From assembly GCA_024280945.1 (NCBI GenBank), contig JAMXLO010000127.1:1-36128 (forward strand): 36,128 nt of DNA. Reading direction: 5' to 3'. The position numbers and the translations under genes are program-made. This document shows, piece after piece, positions 25,891-35,209 of the stretch (its first letter is position 1; every line of letters starts with the position of its first letter). The notes beneath the pieces are model-generated. The model was not told the DNA's origin. It searched no databases and worked only from the letters and a program-made list of their open reading frames with translations. Origin of the DNA: Acetobacteraceae bacterium. Lineage in GTDB: Bacteria > Pseudomonadota > Alphaproteobacteria > Acetobacterales > Acetobacteraceae.

Positions 25891-27954
25891 ATGAACATGG
25901 GACCGATCGACGTGGCTGGCCTTCTGCCCGTGTTGCGGCGTTCGAAGTGGCAGATACTGATATGCGGCCTTCTGACTGCATGTCTGGCGTTCGGTGTTAC
26001 GCGGATATTGCCCGTGCGGTACATGAGCGAGGGCAGCCTGATCATTGAGCATCCTGCAACTGCGGGAACCGATCCTAAGAGCCCCACTGTTCTCAACAGC
26101 ATTTTTACCCAGGTGGACGTCGTTAAGTCGCCTGGGCTCATTCGAAGCAGCGTTCGCGATTTGCCGAGCTCGGCGGGCCTGGTCCCGACCGCGCGTCTGC
26201 CCGCCCCGGTGACGGATTTCTTTGCCTCCCTCCGCGCAAACGTCACCAACTGGTTGCAACCTGACGAGCGTCCGAAGCTCGACGCCGAGAGCGACAAGCT
26301 GAACTACATTCGTGATCACCTGAAGGTCGAGGCTAAGGAAAACAGCAGCGTCCTATCGGTGCAGTTCGAAGCCGGTACACCCGATATGGCGGCAACAGTG
26401 GTGAATGCCATTATGGGCACCTACATCGCTACTGTCGGTGGTGCGCGGGAAGCTGGGGTCGTCAAGGCCGACCAATGGATATCGCAGCAACGGGTAGCCG
26501 GTTGGCAGGAAGTTGAGGCGGCGGAGCAACGGGTCGCGAAATTTCTGCGCGAGCACCAGAATCTGACTGAGGTCCAGGGTGCGCTGACCGCGTCGCTTCA
26601 ACTCAGCAAAGACCAAGCGCAGCTTGCTCTCGCCCGTGAAGAGCTGGCTCGTCTGCAGGCTTCGCTTGATACCGTTGGAAACGGCGATGCCGGTGCGGAG
26701 GAGACCCTGTCTTCCAAGTCGATCCAGGCACTCAAGGAGCAGGAAGCCAAGACAGCCGAGCTACTTTATCCAATGTCGCCCACAGATCCTCGGCGCGCTC
26801 TCATCCAGGACAGGATCAACGGCATCCGTGCGCAGATCAACAAGGAGAGCAAGCTGGTCGCTGCTTCCATTGGTCGCTCCGTCAAGATCGCGCGGGCGCG
26901 CGTTGAGTCGCTGGAGGCCACTGTTCGGAAGGAGACGGAGGCAGCGCAAGCCTCGACCGAGGCCAGCACAACCTTAAAGCTGCTTACAGGCGATTTAGAG
27001 GCTAAGCGGCAATTGTACGTCAGCTTCCTCACTGGCGCTGGACAAGCGCGACTGGCGGCAGTGCAAGCACCCTCGGCTCGGGTCCTGTTCCCCGCGGTGC
27101 CGCCCCAACGGCCAATGCAGTCCTTTGGCGTCGTCTCAATCGTGCTCGGTTTCGTTGCCGGCATAGCCGGAGCGGCGGGTGTCGTCGCCTTGCGCTCTCG
27201 GTACGGGATGAAGATCAACTCCACGCAAGAGATGGCGATTGTGACCGGCCTGCCGATGTTTGGCGCCTTACCAGAGCTTAAGAAGGTGAACCGAGGCGAC
27301 ATGCTGACGCTGCGGGCCGAGCCTCAGGTCAGGGAGACTTTCCGCGGCATGTGGCTCGCCATGCGTCCAGCGCAGAACGACGGCGTCGCCATCCTCGTAA
27401 CCTCAAGCGAAGTCAATGAGGGCAAGACTACGGTCGCTGCGGCGTTGGCCCAGCGATTCGCTGATGATGGTTTCCGTGTGCTGCTTATTGATGCGGACCT
27501 GCGCCGTCCTCAGCTTGCGAAGATCCTGAAACTGAGATCGGAGGGATCGCTGGAGTCCGTGCTTAGCGGTGCCCAAACTCTGGAAGAGGCGGTGGCGCAC
27601 GATTCGCGGTCGGGATTGGACTGCCTGCTTTCAAATGGATACTCGAAGAGCCCAATGAGAGCTCTCTCGTCCGGTCGTTTTAGGGAACTGCTTGCAATGA
27701 GCAGGCGGTCCTATGACTTCGTCATTCTCGATAGTGCCCCGGTACTCCATGTGGCGGATCCGATCCTGTTGGCCGGTCTATGCCAGCACGTGGTTTTCGT
27801 GGTTGAGGCAGGACGGCTCCCAGCCGCGTTGGTAGGTGAGGCGCTTCAGCGGTTTTCCGAGGCCGACCGATCCAAGATTTCTACGCTCCTCACCCGCGCG
27901 CGGTCGAGCCAACTAAGCAGGCAGGATTACTACAGCGGCTACGCCAGCGGCTAG
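25891..27954 (+). CDS. Wzc-type polysaccharide co-polymerase and BY-kinase
   Basis: This inner-membrane protein controls chain length and export by autophosphorylation on C-terminal tyrosines. It has 687 residues from the ATG at 25891, which follows AAGGCGG; a GTG at 25870 in frame overlaps the epimerase stop and is the alternative. A Wzz domain begins at the first membrane helix (about residues 14-35), a long periplasmic coiled-coil region (about 190-370) follows, and the second helix is near 410-433. The cytoplasmic kinase has Walker A SSEVNEGKTT (about 505), Walker A' LLIDADLRRPQL (about 532) and Walker B VILDSAP (about 613). The tail RQDYYSGYASG has three tyrosines, a short form of the tyrosine cluster. 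Both halves are in one protein, as in proteobacterial Wzc. Confidence 0.94.
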   Translation: MNMGPIDVAGLLPVLRRSKWQILICGLLTACLAFGVTRILPVRYMSEGSLIIEHPATAGTDPKSPTVLNSIFTQVDVVKSPGLIRSSVRDLPSSAGLVPTARLPAPVTDFFASLRANVTNWLQPDERPKLDAESDKLNYIRDHLKVEAKENSSVLSVQFEAGTPDMAATVVNAIMGTYIATVGGAREAGVVKADQWISQQRVAGWQEVEAAEQRVAKFLREHQNLTEVQGALTASLQLSKDQAQLALAREELARLQASLDTVGNGDAGAEETLSSKSIQALKEQEAKTAELLYPMSPTDPRRALIQDRINGIRAQINKESKLVAASIGRSVKIARARVESLEATVRKETEAAQASTEASTTLKLLTGDLEAKRQLYVSFLTGAGQARLAAVQAPSARVLFPAVPPQRPMQSFGVVSIVLGFVAGIAGAAGVVALRSRYGMKINSTQEMAIVTGLPMFGALPELKKVNRGDMLTLRAEPQVRETFRGMWLAMRPAQNDGVAILVTSSEVNEGKTTVAAALAQRFADDGFRVLLIDADLRRPQLAKILKLRSEGSLESVLSGAQTLEEAVAHDSRSGLDCLLSNGYSKSPMRALSSGRFRELLAMSRRSYDFVILDSAPVLHVADPILLAGLCQHVVFVVEAGRLPAALVGEALQRFSEADRSKISTLLTRARSSQLSRQDYYSGYASG

Positions 27955-28082
27955 GCACATGCAAGCTGCATTAGGGGGACTGATGCTGGCTGTGACTTGC
28001 GCGCAATGCCAAGGAACCGGTTGGCAGCGCGTGCTGCTGAGCCTCAGGACGGACTGGATCTCGGATTTTTGAGGCCTGAACC

Positions 28083-29306
28083 ATGAGATTGGTTGTGCAT
28101 GACTATTGCGGTCACCCGTTTCAAGTTCAGCTCAGCCGCAACCTGGCTTTGCGCGGCCATGAGGTGACCCACATCTACTTCGCAGACGAGCCAGGACCGA
28201 AAGGAGCGTTCGACGCTCGTCCGGACAACCCACCGTCGTTGAAGTTCGTCGGGGTTACGCTAGGCGCGGGCGTGAGGCAGACTGCGCTCCTTGCCCGTCG
28301 CTTCAACGATGTGGCCTACGGACGTCACGTCGCCCGCCTAATCCTGGACCTTCATCCGGATGCAGTGATTTCAGGCAACGCACCTACCGAGGCCCAGGGG
28401 GCAGTTCTTAAGGCGTGTAAGGCTGCGAACATACGCTTCGTTTATTGGCTTCAGGATATTTTCAGCGTAGCGGTGTCGAAACTGGTATCGAAGGAACTTG
28501 GCTTTGTAGGGAAGATTGTTGGATGGTATTATCAATATTTGGAGCGACGGCAGTTCCGGGACAGCGACTCGATCGTGGTTATTACCGAGGATTTTGCTCC
28601 GCTGGCGCGTTCATGGGGCGGCGACGAGAAAGTCTCGGTCATCGAAAACTGGGGGGCACTCGACGATATCTCGGTAGGCGCGAAGAGCAATGATTGGTCA
28701 CGCCAGCATGGTCTGAGCGACAAGTTCGCATTCATCTATTCGGGGACGATCGGCCGCAAACATAACCCCGAGCTATTGCTGCGGCTAGCGGAGGAGATCG
28801 GATCGTCCGGATCTGGCGTCGTAGTCGTCGTGGCGCAGGGCGTGAGTGTGAAGCAACTGCACGACGCAAGGGACGCGCGGCAGATCGGTTCGCTGAAGCT
28901 GTTGCCAATACAACCTGCGGAAGTACTGCCCAACGTATTGGCCACGGCCGATGTATTGGTGGCGATGATCGAGGTCGATGCAGGCACCTTTGCGGTTCCG
29001 TCGAAGGTGCTATCCTATATGTGTGCGGGTCGGCCAATCCTGCTCGCTGCGCCCAAGGAGAATTTGGCTGCGCGTACGGTGGAGAAAGCTCGTGCTGGGA
29101 TCGTTGTCGATCCTTTGGATGCAGCTGGTTTCCTAAACGCCGCTCGCCTCCTCCGCGAAGATCCTCAGCTGCGCGCAGATTTGGGTGCTAATGGCCGCGC
29201 GTATGCGGAGCGGACGTTTGATATGAAGCGAATCACCGATAGGTTTGAACGCGTGTTACTGCGCGACGGAGACAGCGCACAGGTGCTGCGCGAGGCAATT
29301 GCTTGA
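28083..29306 (+). CDS. Glycosyltransferase family 4 (WbuB-like)
   Basis: This 407-residue cytoplasmic GT-B glycosyltransferase begins with the acceptor-side motif GHPFQVQLSRNLALRGHEVTH. It continues with VYWLQDIFSVAVSKL and VITEDFAPLARSWG and the donor-side segment FIYSGTIGRKHNPELLLRLA. The C-terminal donor-binding region is FAVPSKVLSYMCAGRPIL, where the classical E-x7-E is reduced. WbuB-like enzymes often add L-fucosamine or related amino sugars, but the specificity here is not predictable. It follows wzc by 128 bp on the same strand. The ATG at 28083 sits after a weak GAGG element and gives a complete N-terminus. Confidence 0.9.
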   Translation: MRLVVHDYCGHPFQVQLSRNLALRGHEVTHIYFADEPGPKGAFDARPDNPPSLKFVGVTLGAGVRQTALLARRFNDVAYGRHVARLILDLHPDAVISGNAPTEAQGAVLKACKAANIRFVYWLQDIFSVAVSKLVSKELGFVGKIVGWYYQYLERRQFRDSDSIVVITEDFAPLARSWGGDEKVSVIENWGALDDISVGAKSNDWSRQHGLSDKFAFIYSGTIGRKHNPELLLRLAEEIGSSGSGVVVVVAQGVSVKQLHDARDARQIGSLKLLPIQPAEVLPNVLATADVLVAMIEVDAGTFAVPSKVLSYMCAGRPILLAAPKENLAARTVEKARAGIVVDPLDAAGFLNAARLLREDPQLRADLGANGRAYAERTFDMKRITDRFERVLLRDGDSAQVLREAIA

Positions 29307-29792
29307 CGCACATGAATTGCCGGGCCGACTGGTCCCAAGGGCTGATGAACCGCAACGCCGTGCCAGCAGCTTAGGGACGTGGACCAGTGCCGGCGAGAAC
29401 CGCCTGAGCATCCGTTTCGTTCGGACGGTCGGCTATCCTGCTGCGTCTTTGAATCCTGCCCGGTGTAGACTTAGCTGCGAGGACGGCCCCACGACCTGCA
29501 GCAGCGATCTCACATTCGCGATTCAGAATGTTGGAAATGGCAAAGTCCGCATTACTTGAGATTGTGATCCCGAAGCTACGGCGCGCCCTTGGTCCAGGAG
29601 CTGTTTAGCTGACCGTTCAAACGGTGGGTGCCGTGTGCGTAGGGGCGACGGGCTTGGCGCGTTTGGTCCCCAGCGCTACAAGGAAACGGGCCGATGGAGG
29701 TGGCTGGAACGTGCACTACGTGAGCGAGTCGCGTCGTCATGGAGGCTGTCGGCCTGATCGCGGCTCGCCACCAGGCAACGAGGGGATATTTG
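29307..29792. other. Intergenic region, 486 bp, no convincing gene
   Basis: This is a gap between two plus-strand glycosyltransferase genes. A frame running to 29559 continues past the preceding gene's 3' end in another register, but its content is not protein-like as a whole. I see no terminator hairpin with a T tract, and no RNA gene. Confidence 0.5.
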
Positions 29793-30806
29793 ATGAAGCT
29801 AATTTGGCATGCAGAGGGTTTGCTGGAAAGAGATTGGTTGCTTGATTTACTTGGCAATCTTGTTGAGGAGGAAGTCATTGACCGGGCTTTGACGTGCTTC
29901 GATGACGATTCGATTCACGTTATGAGCGGTAATTTCGCAACTCCGTCCGATTGCGATGGCTATTTTCGCGAGTGCCGCGCCAAGTGCCGTAATATCGTCC
30001 TCTTCCATGCTAGCGACGAGTGGTTTTCAGGCGGTTACGCTTTGTATCGACACTTCGATCATGTCATTCGGACATATCATACTTACCTGGCTACTCACAA
30101 CGGTGTGTTGACCGTTCCGTTGGGCTATCCAAATGGAACCACTGTCGACACGGCGTACCCCCCAGCAGGCGCTCGGAAATATGTGTGGTCGTTCATAGGA
30201 GAGTTCAAAGCCTCGCGTATTGCGATGCGCAAGGCATTCGACGGCTTCGCGCCACAATTTATCACCAACGTAAACTCACAACGGATGAGCAAGCCGCAAT
30301 TCGATGAAGTCTTGCAAAATACAATGTTCTCGCCGTGCCCGATGGGTAACGTGATGCTTGAGACTTGGCGCCTCTACGAGAGCTTAGAACTTGGTTGCAT
30401 TCCGCTAATCGAAAGACGACTTGCAGTCGACTACTACGCGAACTTGCTGGGACCAAATCCGGTCCCGGCGTTCTATAGTTGGAGTGCAGCGCGGCGCTAT
30501 GCGGAAGTGCTGCTGGCTGATAGGCGTCGTTTGGACCAAACCCAAGCCAAAATTAAGGACTGGTGGACCGGCCACAAGAATCGCGTTCGCGCGCAAGTGC
30601 GTGAGACAATCATGGGGCCATCGCATGCCGATGAATTACGGCGATTCGCTAATTATATTCGTAATCGCTATCCGGCCATTTACCAACCGCTGCGGTTGAC
30701 CGAGCTCCTGCGCCACCAGAGCATAGGTAGCTTGCGGCAGCGTGTTGTGCGCCCATCCGGGCCGCTGAAGCGTATCGTGGATGACGTTAAATCGACCGCT
30801 CAGTGA
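29793..30806 (+). CDS. Exostosin-like (GT47-type) glycosyltransferase
   Basis: This 337-residue protein has the exostosin-family signature near its centre, FSPCPMGNVMLETWRLYESL followed by ELGCIPLI (about residues 188-215). It matches the F-x-P-x-G, R-x-x-E and G-C-I-P-x-I pattern of the donor-binding region of GT47-type enzymes. Before it are LFHASDEWFSGGY and YVWSFIGEFKASR, consistent with the rest of the fold. There is no signal peptide or membrane helix. The frame is open back to 29739, but the ATG at 29793 follows a good GAGGGG and gives a natural N-terminus. It probably adds one sugar of the repeat. Base composition is somewhat lower in GC than the metabolic genes to the left. The specificity is unknown. 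Confidence 0.8.
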   Translation: MKLIWHAEGLLERDWLLDLLGNLVEEEVIDRALTCFDDDSIHVMSGNFATPSDCDGYFRECRAKCRNIVLFHASDEWFSGGYALYRHFDHVIRTYHTYLATHNGVLTVPLGYPNGTTVDTAYPPAGARKYVWSFIGEFKASRIAMRKAFDGFAPQFITNVNSQRMSKPQFDEVLQNTMFSPCPMGNVMLETWRLYESLELGCIPLIERRLAVDYYANLLGPNPVPAFYSWSAARRYAEVLLADRRRLDQTQAKIKDWWTGHKNRVRAQVRETIMGPSHADELRRFANYIRNRYPAIYQPLRLTELLRHQSIGSLRQRVVRPSGPLKRIVDDVKSTAQ

Positions 30807-30961
30807 CGACTCGACGGGGTTATCAATTATCCCACAGGCGTTGTGTTACTAACGGCGCTTCCGGTGTTCTTCCGCTGATCGACGGCGCAGCCTACGCTGC
30901 GTTGGTCTATAAGCGGGCAGCTTCGGCTGAGCTCTACCGTCGTTTGCTGGAAAGATCCAAT

Positions 30962-32863
30962 TCAAGACGGATCCCGATTCAACATGTACTCGGCTGGACA
31001 CTTGATACTGATCTCGAATTCCGAGTCTGTGGCCAGTGGTTGGTGCGCATTCCCTTCGCCCTGCGGAAATGCACTCTCCGACGCTCGATCGAGCACTGCG
31101 CGTCGGACATCGTTCTCATCAAGGAAATATAGCACAATAGATTTTCCTACCCTCGCGACTGGCTCGTATTGCCGAAGCCACGCGTATCCGTCGATCTCAT
31201 AAAGTGCGTAGTAGCTGACCGCCAACCAACCCGGCCGCGGATCGTTTGGCAACAAGTTCACGGTCTCTGGAAAATCATAGTTCGCCTGATCGTGTCGTTG
31301 TCCAGGGCAATTCTGAAAACCCAACAGGGCGACGGAAACCTGAGCCACCTTCCTATCACGCAGGACTTTGGATAGCCGGTAAAAATCTTGTCCCCAATCG
31401 AGGTCGCTATCGATGACGATTGGTTTGTTGCTGAAATGTGAAGCCTCATTGAAGTAGGCTAAATAATCCGGGTGCCACACCAATGACGATATTACTTGCC
31501 AACCGCAAACGGCGGTCACGATTGCGGTTGCGGCCAGCCGGTTGGGAAATGCATGGTAGAGCAGGATGGCGCCATAGCCTGCTGTGATGGCCAGAAATCC
31601 ATAAATAGGCAGAATGTACCGGAGCCCGATATTGATATGGCTGGGTAAAACTGACGCTAGCAGCACGATGCAGCAAAGGGGAGCGACGGCCAGCTGCCAT
31701 TTTCGCTCCCTCCACGACCGATGCAGAAGACTGATACCTCCCGCCGTCGCTAGGAAAAGCGGCGGAAGGGGGGTCTTGACCGCGAGAACGACGGGGAAGA
31801 AATACCACCAGCCAGTTTGGCGAACATGACCTAACAGGTAGCCTATGTGGCCTCTTGCATTGTGGCCGTACTGAAACGCAATGCCCCTGAAGAATTCAGG
31901 CGCGGGGACCGGCGTCGATACCACCGTAGATACAATACCAGAGGCCAACCAATCAGCATAGCGGTCGTGGTGTTCGGGTGATATGAGTCCTGGTATCAGA
32001 ATTGAGCCAATGGAGAATCGGTAACCTGCCCAGATGACCAGGAGCATGGCCAGTAATGCGTATAATCCTCCGAAAATTCTGGCGGTTAGTCTAATTCCAT
32101 GAGAGCGCTTGGCCCTGGGGTCCACGATGACAAACCAAAGGAGCAAAACAGAGAAGCAGACAGGCAAGAACAAGATCGCCGAGAATTTGGTGACCAAAGC
32201 AAGCGCAGCCGCTCCACCAAGTGCGATGCTGCGGACAATGGTTGGATTCCTCAGCCATAGCACAAACGCGAACACGGCAAGGATCATTGTCGCGGCCTCT
32301 GCGAAGTCGCTTGTGGCCAAACCTGCGTGCGCGAGAACAGGTGGCAGGGTAGTGAACAGGAGGACCGCGAAGAACCCGGCCGATGTATTGATTGTTCGGA
32401 CCGCCAAAAGGTAAACGACGACAGACGCCATGATGAAAAACGGAAGGATCCCGAGCCGCGCGAGCGAGATATTCTGCAACGGATCACGTCCACCGAAGAT
32501 GACTTCTTCTCCGTTAAGATCCGCGATTTGGGCTCTCTGATGCGCCGTCATGCCGGGCTGCCCGACTGGTAAGCCGGCGTCCACGTCTCGCCCTTGTTTG
32601 TTGAGGATGCTCCTGTCTAGATAGGGACCGAGAGCAATCAAGATCCGTGCGAAAGGCGGATTGGTCGGGTCGCCGCTATATTGCCCCTCAACGAGCCACT
32701 CCATCCCGCTCCCGATATTGATCCGCTCGTCATTCGTAGGGCTGAATATCGTATATATTGAGATGATCCGCAGCGCTCCCAGAGCGATCAGGATGGCGCA
32801 CGCGATCGATGCCCAACCCTTCGCACCGGCTCCGAGGAAGCCGGTTTTTTCAGCCCATCGCAT
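30962..32863 (-). CDS. GT39 family membrane glycosyltransferase (ArnT/PMT-like)
   Basis: This is a multi-pass membrane glycosyltransferase of 633 residues from the ATG at 32863. The family's acidic pair after the first helix appears in FSPTNDERINIGSG, where Asp and Glu are expected to act in catalysis. About ten more hydrophobic helices follow, with a periplasmic C-terminal segment including DSDLDWGQDFYRL, typical of bacterial GT39 proteins that use polyprenyl-phosphate sugars. Such enzymes add a sugar on the periplasmic side, to lipid, protein or glycan. The frame is open to 32944, but the ATG at 32863 has GGGGGAA close upstream whereas 32944 has no ribosome site. It converges with the exostosin-like gene, 155 bp apart. 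A side-chain addition to the EPS is possible; the acceptor is unknown. Confidence 0.88.
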   Translation of the reverse strand: MRWAEKTGFLGAGAKGWASIACAILIALGALRIISIYTIFSPTNDERINIGSGMEWLVEGQYSGDPTNPPFARILIALGPYLDRSILNKQGRDVDAGLPVGQPGMTAHQRAQIADLNGEEVIFGGRDPLQNISLARLGILPFFIMASVVVYLLAVRTINTSAGFFAVLLFTTLPPVLAHAGLATSDFAEAATMILAVFAFVLWLRNPTIVRSIALGGAAALALVTKFSAILFLPVCFSVLLLWFVIVDPRAKRSHGIRLTARIFGGLYALLAMLLVIWAGYRFSIGSILIPGLISPEHHDRYADWLASGIVSTVVSTPVPAPEFFRGIAFQYGHNARGHIGYLLGHVRQTGWWYFFPVVLAVKTPLPPLFLATAGGISLLHRSWRERKWQLAVAPLCCIVLLASVLPSHINIGLRYILPIYGFLAITAGYGAILLYHAFPNRLAATAIVTAVCGWQVISSLVWHPDYLAYFNEASHFSNKPIVIDSDLDWGQDFYRLSKVLRDRKVAQVSVALLGFQNCPGQRHDQANYDFPETVNLLPNDPRPGWLAVSYYALYEIDGYAWLRQYEPVARVGKSIVLYFLDENDVRRAVLDRASESAFPQGEGNAHQPLATDSEFEISIKCPAEYMLNRDPS

Positions 32864-33614
32864 CTGTTCCCCCGAACTGCCATTCTCCGCCTTCCAATCG
32901 CGGGATGCCTCGTAGGTGAAGACGAACCCACGCCTCAGGAACATCTCGGACAGATCTGGCAGCGGCGCTTATACCGCAACTGCCCGTAGGCGACGAGTCC
33001 AATAAGATCACTTGCTTGGTATTGGCGGTTATACCCAGCGGATCAAGCGTTGGTCGGCTGATCGATACACTGGATAGTGGATCGCCGGTGAGGGGATACA
33101 AGAACGACAATGAAGCGCGACAAACATCGGGGCCGCTTACAGAGGTGGTCGAAAACCTGGCGGTATGATCGTTGGAAGTCGTTTCACGCAGCGGTCCGTT
33201 TAGATTGGGAGACACTCTGTAGCGACGAAAATGCAGCAACAAAGGAACGATCCGCTTTCATACCATTCCTGCCGAAGCTCCGCACTGTCCCTGTTCGCCG
33301 AAGTCCGAAATTCCGGCGATGGTCAAGCCGTCTGATGCGGAGAGGCTCGTCGTGCTACGCAAGCGGATCGTCGACTGAGCTCTCGACCTGCTCGACCGAT
33401 ATTGCAGATTGGCCCGAAGACAGGGAACGCCTGGATCGGACCAGCGGTATGGTTCTATGTGACCGGTCCGAATCGATATCGACGGGATCTGTCCATATAC
33501 GCTTAGATCGCTACGGCGCCGGTGGCCCGAGTGGCGAGTGCACAATGAACAAAAAGCAATCCAGCCAGCTGCGACTAGCTGGTAAAGCGGCGTTAGGATA
33601 AAGGTGATCAGGAT
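32864..33614. other. Divergent intergenic region, 751 bp
   Basis: It lies between the GT39 gene (minus) and the first GH16 gene (plus). A 163-codon plus-strand frame (33110-33601) is Arg/Ser-rich with no recognisable domain and no good ribosome site, so I do not call it. No clear promoter, terminator or RNA element is supported, although promoters for both flanking genes should lie here. Confidence 0.5.
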
Positions 33615-34505
33615 ATGGCAAATCCCGTTCCGTACTGCAGCCGCAGCCTGTGGCGCGTTCTGCTCTCAACGACGGCTTTCGTATCTGTTACCCCGGGTTT
33701 CGCGCAAACGCCGCCACCTATGGCTGCTGCCGTTGGCTACAATGTGCAGACACTGGGCCCTGGCCTTCGTCTCGGGCTGAATTGGTTCCCTAACTCGTGG
33801 TCTGGAAATGATCCCCGCGCTGCTGGAGTCACGCAAAACGCCGATGGCAGCGTGGCTATCGCGGGCGGTGGCTCCAATCACTACAACGCACAACTTGTCA
33901 CAACCGCACCGAACGGTTCTCGTGGGTGCAAAGGCTCGGCGTTTGGAGGCGGTGGCTACTTCGAGGCCACTCTGTCGTTCAAAAATCCTCCCGCTGGGTG
34001 GGGAACCCCTGCCGGCAAGGATGGCTGGCCATCGTTCTGGGGCTGGCCGGTCGAGGCCGACCTCGGTTTGCAATCATATCCATGGTTCCGTCTGGAGGTC
34101 GACTTTGTCGAGTTCATGACGGCAGGGTCCAACACACAGTACTCCACCTCGTTCATATATTGGACCGACAACATGAAGACCTCTTACGGCTCTCGAGAAG
34201 CTGGCATTGACAGCACAACGACAGTGCCACCTTCTGACTTCTCCAAACCGCACAGTTATGGCTTCCTCTGGGTGCCTGCGACAGCAACGTCACAGGGCTA
34301 TGGCAAAAGTTTCTTTGATGGGGTCCAGGTAGGTCCAACATATACTTGGAAGGTTGGCGACCGATTCGGCAGCCTCGACTCCCAGCATCTTCAGCTTCTC
34401 CTCGGCACTGGCTCGGCCAATCCGATGACGGTCTACGCGGTGCAGGTGTGGCAGAAGTCCGCTGCGCATAACATGTGCTCGCCGACTGGCATCAAAACTC
34501 GGTAA
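33615..34505 (+). CDS. Secreted GH16-family glycoside hydrolase
   Basis: This 296-residue protein starts with a Sec signal peptide (basic start, hydrophobic core LLSTTAFVSVTPG, cleavage near GFA-QT at about residue 30). The mature part is a concanavalin-like GH16 domain. The catalytic motif E-x-D-x-x-E is present as LEVDFVEFM, with Glu161 as nucleophile, Asp163, and Glu166 as acid/base. The later YGFLWVPATA and GTGSANPMTVYAVQVWQ correspond to the C-terminal beta strands. It should cleave a beta-linked polysaccharide, plausibly the EPS made by this locus, as ExoK does for succinoglycan. A paralogue follows 704 bp downstream. The start has an AGGAT element close to the ATG. The substrate is inferred from context only. 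Confidence 0.85.
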   Translation: MANPVPYCSRSLWRVLLSTTAFVSVTPGFAQTPPPMAAAVGYNVQTLGPGLRLGLNWFPNSWSGNDPRAAGVTQNADGSVAIAGGGSNHYNAQLVTTAPNGSRGCKGSAFGGGGYFEATLSFKNPPAGWGTPAGKDGWPSFWGWPVEADLGLQSYPWFRLEVDFVEFMTAGSNTQYSTSFIYWTDNMKTSYGSREAGIDSTTTVPPSDFSKPHSYGFLWVPATATSQGYGKSFFDGVQVGPTYTWKVGDRFGSLDSQHLQLLLGTGSANPMTVYAVQVWQKSAAHNMCSPTGIKTR

Positions 34506-35209
34506 AGGTGGTAGGATCAGCGCGCTTATCCGCTGTAGCTTTCGCCGGATCGATGCCGATGCGCGCTACTGGATATGATGCTTTTCAATTCTGTCACAAC
34601 CACTTCGCCAAATGCAGCATCGGGTCTCTCGTGCAAGACGATATCCTCACTTATCCGAAGCTCTGCTTTGTCGATGTGACCATACTATCAAATCTGCCTT
34701 TGTGTTTCCGATGGATGTTCTCTGGCTCCGCTGGGATGAGCTGACTTCCTTCCCCACTCGCGTTCGCACTGCTGACCGAAGGCGTACCGCCTCGCGCTTT
34801 TGACAGTTCGGACAGTGCTGGGCGGAGTCTTGGCAGAAGGCCGCCTCCACCGGCCGCTCGTTGACCGAATGACAGGCGAACCCAATCTGCCTACATCTTG
34901 AAATCATTTGCTATTCAGGCGGATGCTCCATGACGCTGAGGGAATCAAATTCGGATCGTTAACGCAAGATTACCGCCGAATCTTGTTGACCTCACTCGCA
35001 TTTGAACTATCAATACGGCATATCAATAAAGTCGAAACCCTGGCCGCATAAGGTCATTGGCCAGCAACACCAGTGAGTCACCAGGCGGAATAAGCCGGGG
35101 CTCCTGCGGCAGGTTCAGGAATGCCTGAGCCGGTCCGATGACTAAACGAAACGATAAACAAATGGCTTCTTCGGCTCGAAGCCATCTTCAGTCAGTAGGA
35201 AAAGATAGC
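34506..35209. other. Intergenic region, 704 bp, between the two GH16 genes
   Basis: The region is AT-richer than its surroundings, especially 34890-35040. Short frames on both strands (up to 89 codons) are not convincing. It contains a candidate promoter at 34986-35013 and a compact potential double hairpin at 35099-35131 in the leader of the second GH16 gene. Confidence 0.5.
34986..35013 (+). promoter_or_regulatory. Candidate promoter for the second GH16 gene
   Basis: TTGACC (34986-34991) and TATCAA (35008-35013) are separated by 16 bp in an AT-rich stretch, about 200 bp before the ATG at 35210. Consensus match only. Confidence 0.35.

Noticed and set aside
27959..28072. 37-codon ORF between wzc and the next glycosyltransferase gene
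   Set aside because: It has no good ribosome site and no recognisable feature; a frame this short is expected by chance.
33110..33601. 163-codon Arg/Ser-rich frame before the first GH16 gene
   Set aside because: It has no domain and no close ribosome site, and its composition is unlike the real genes around it.
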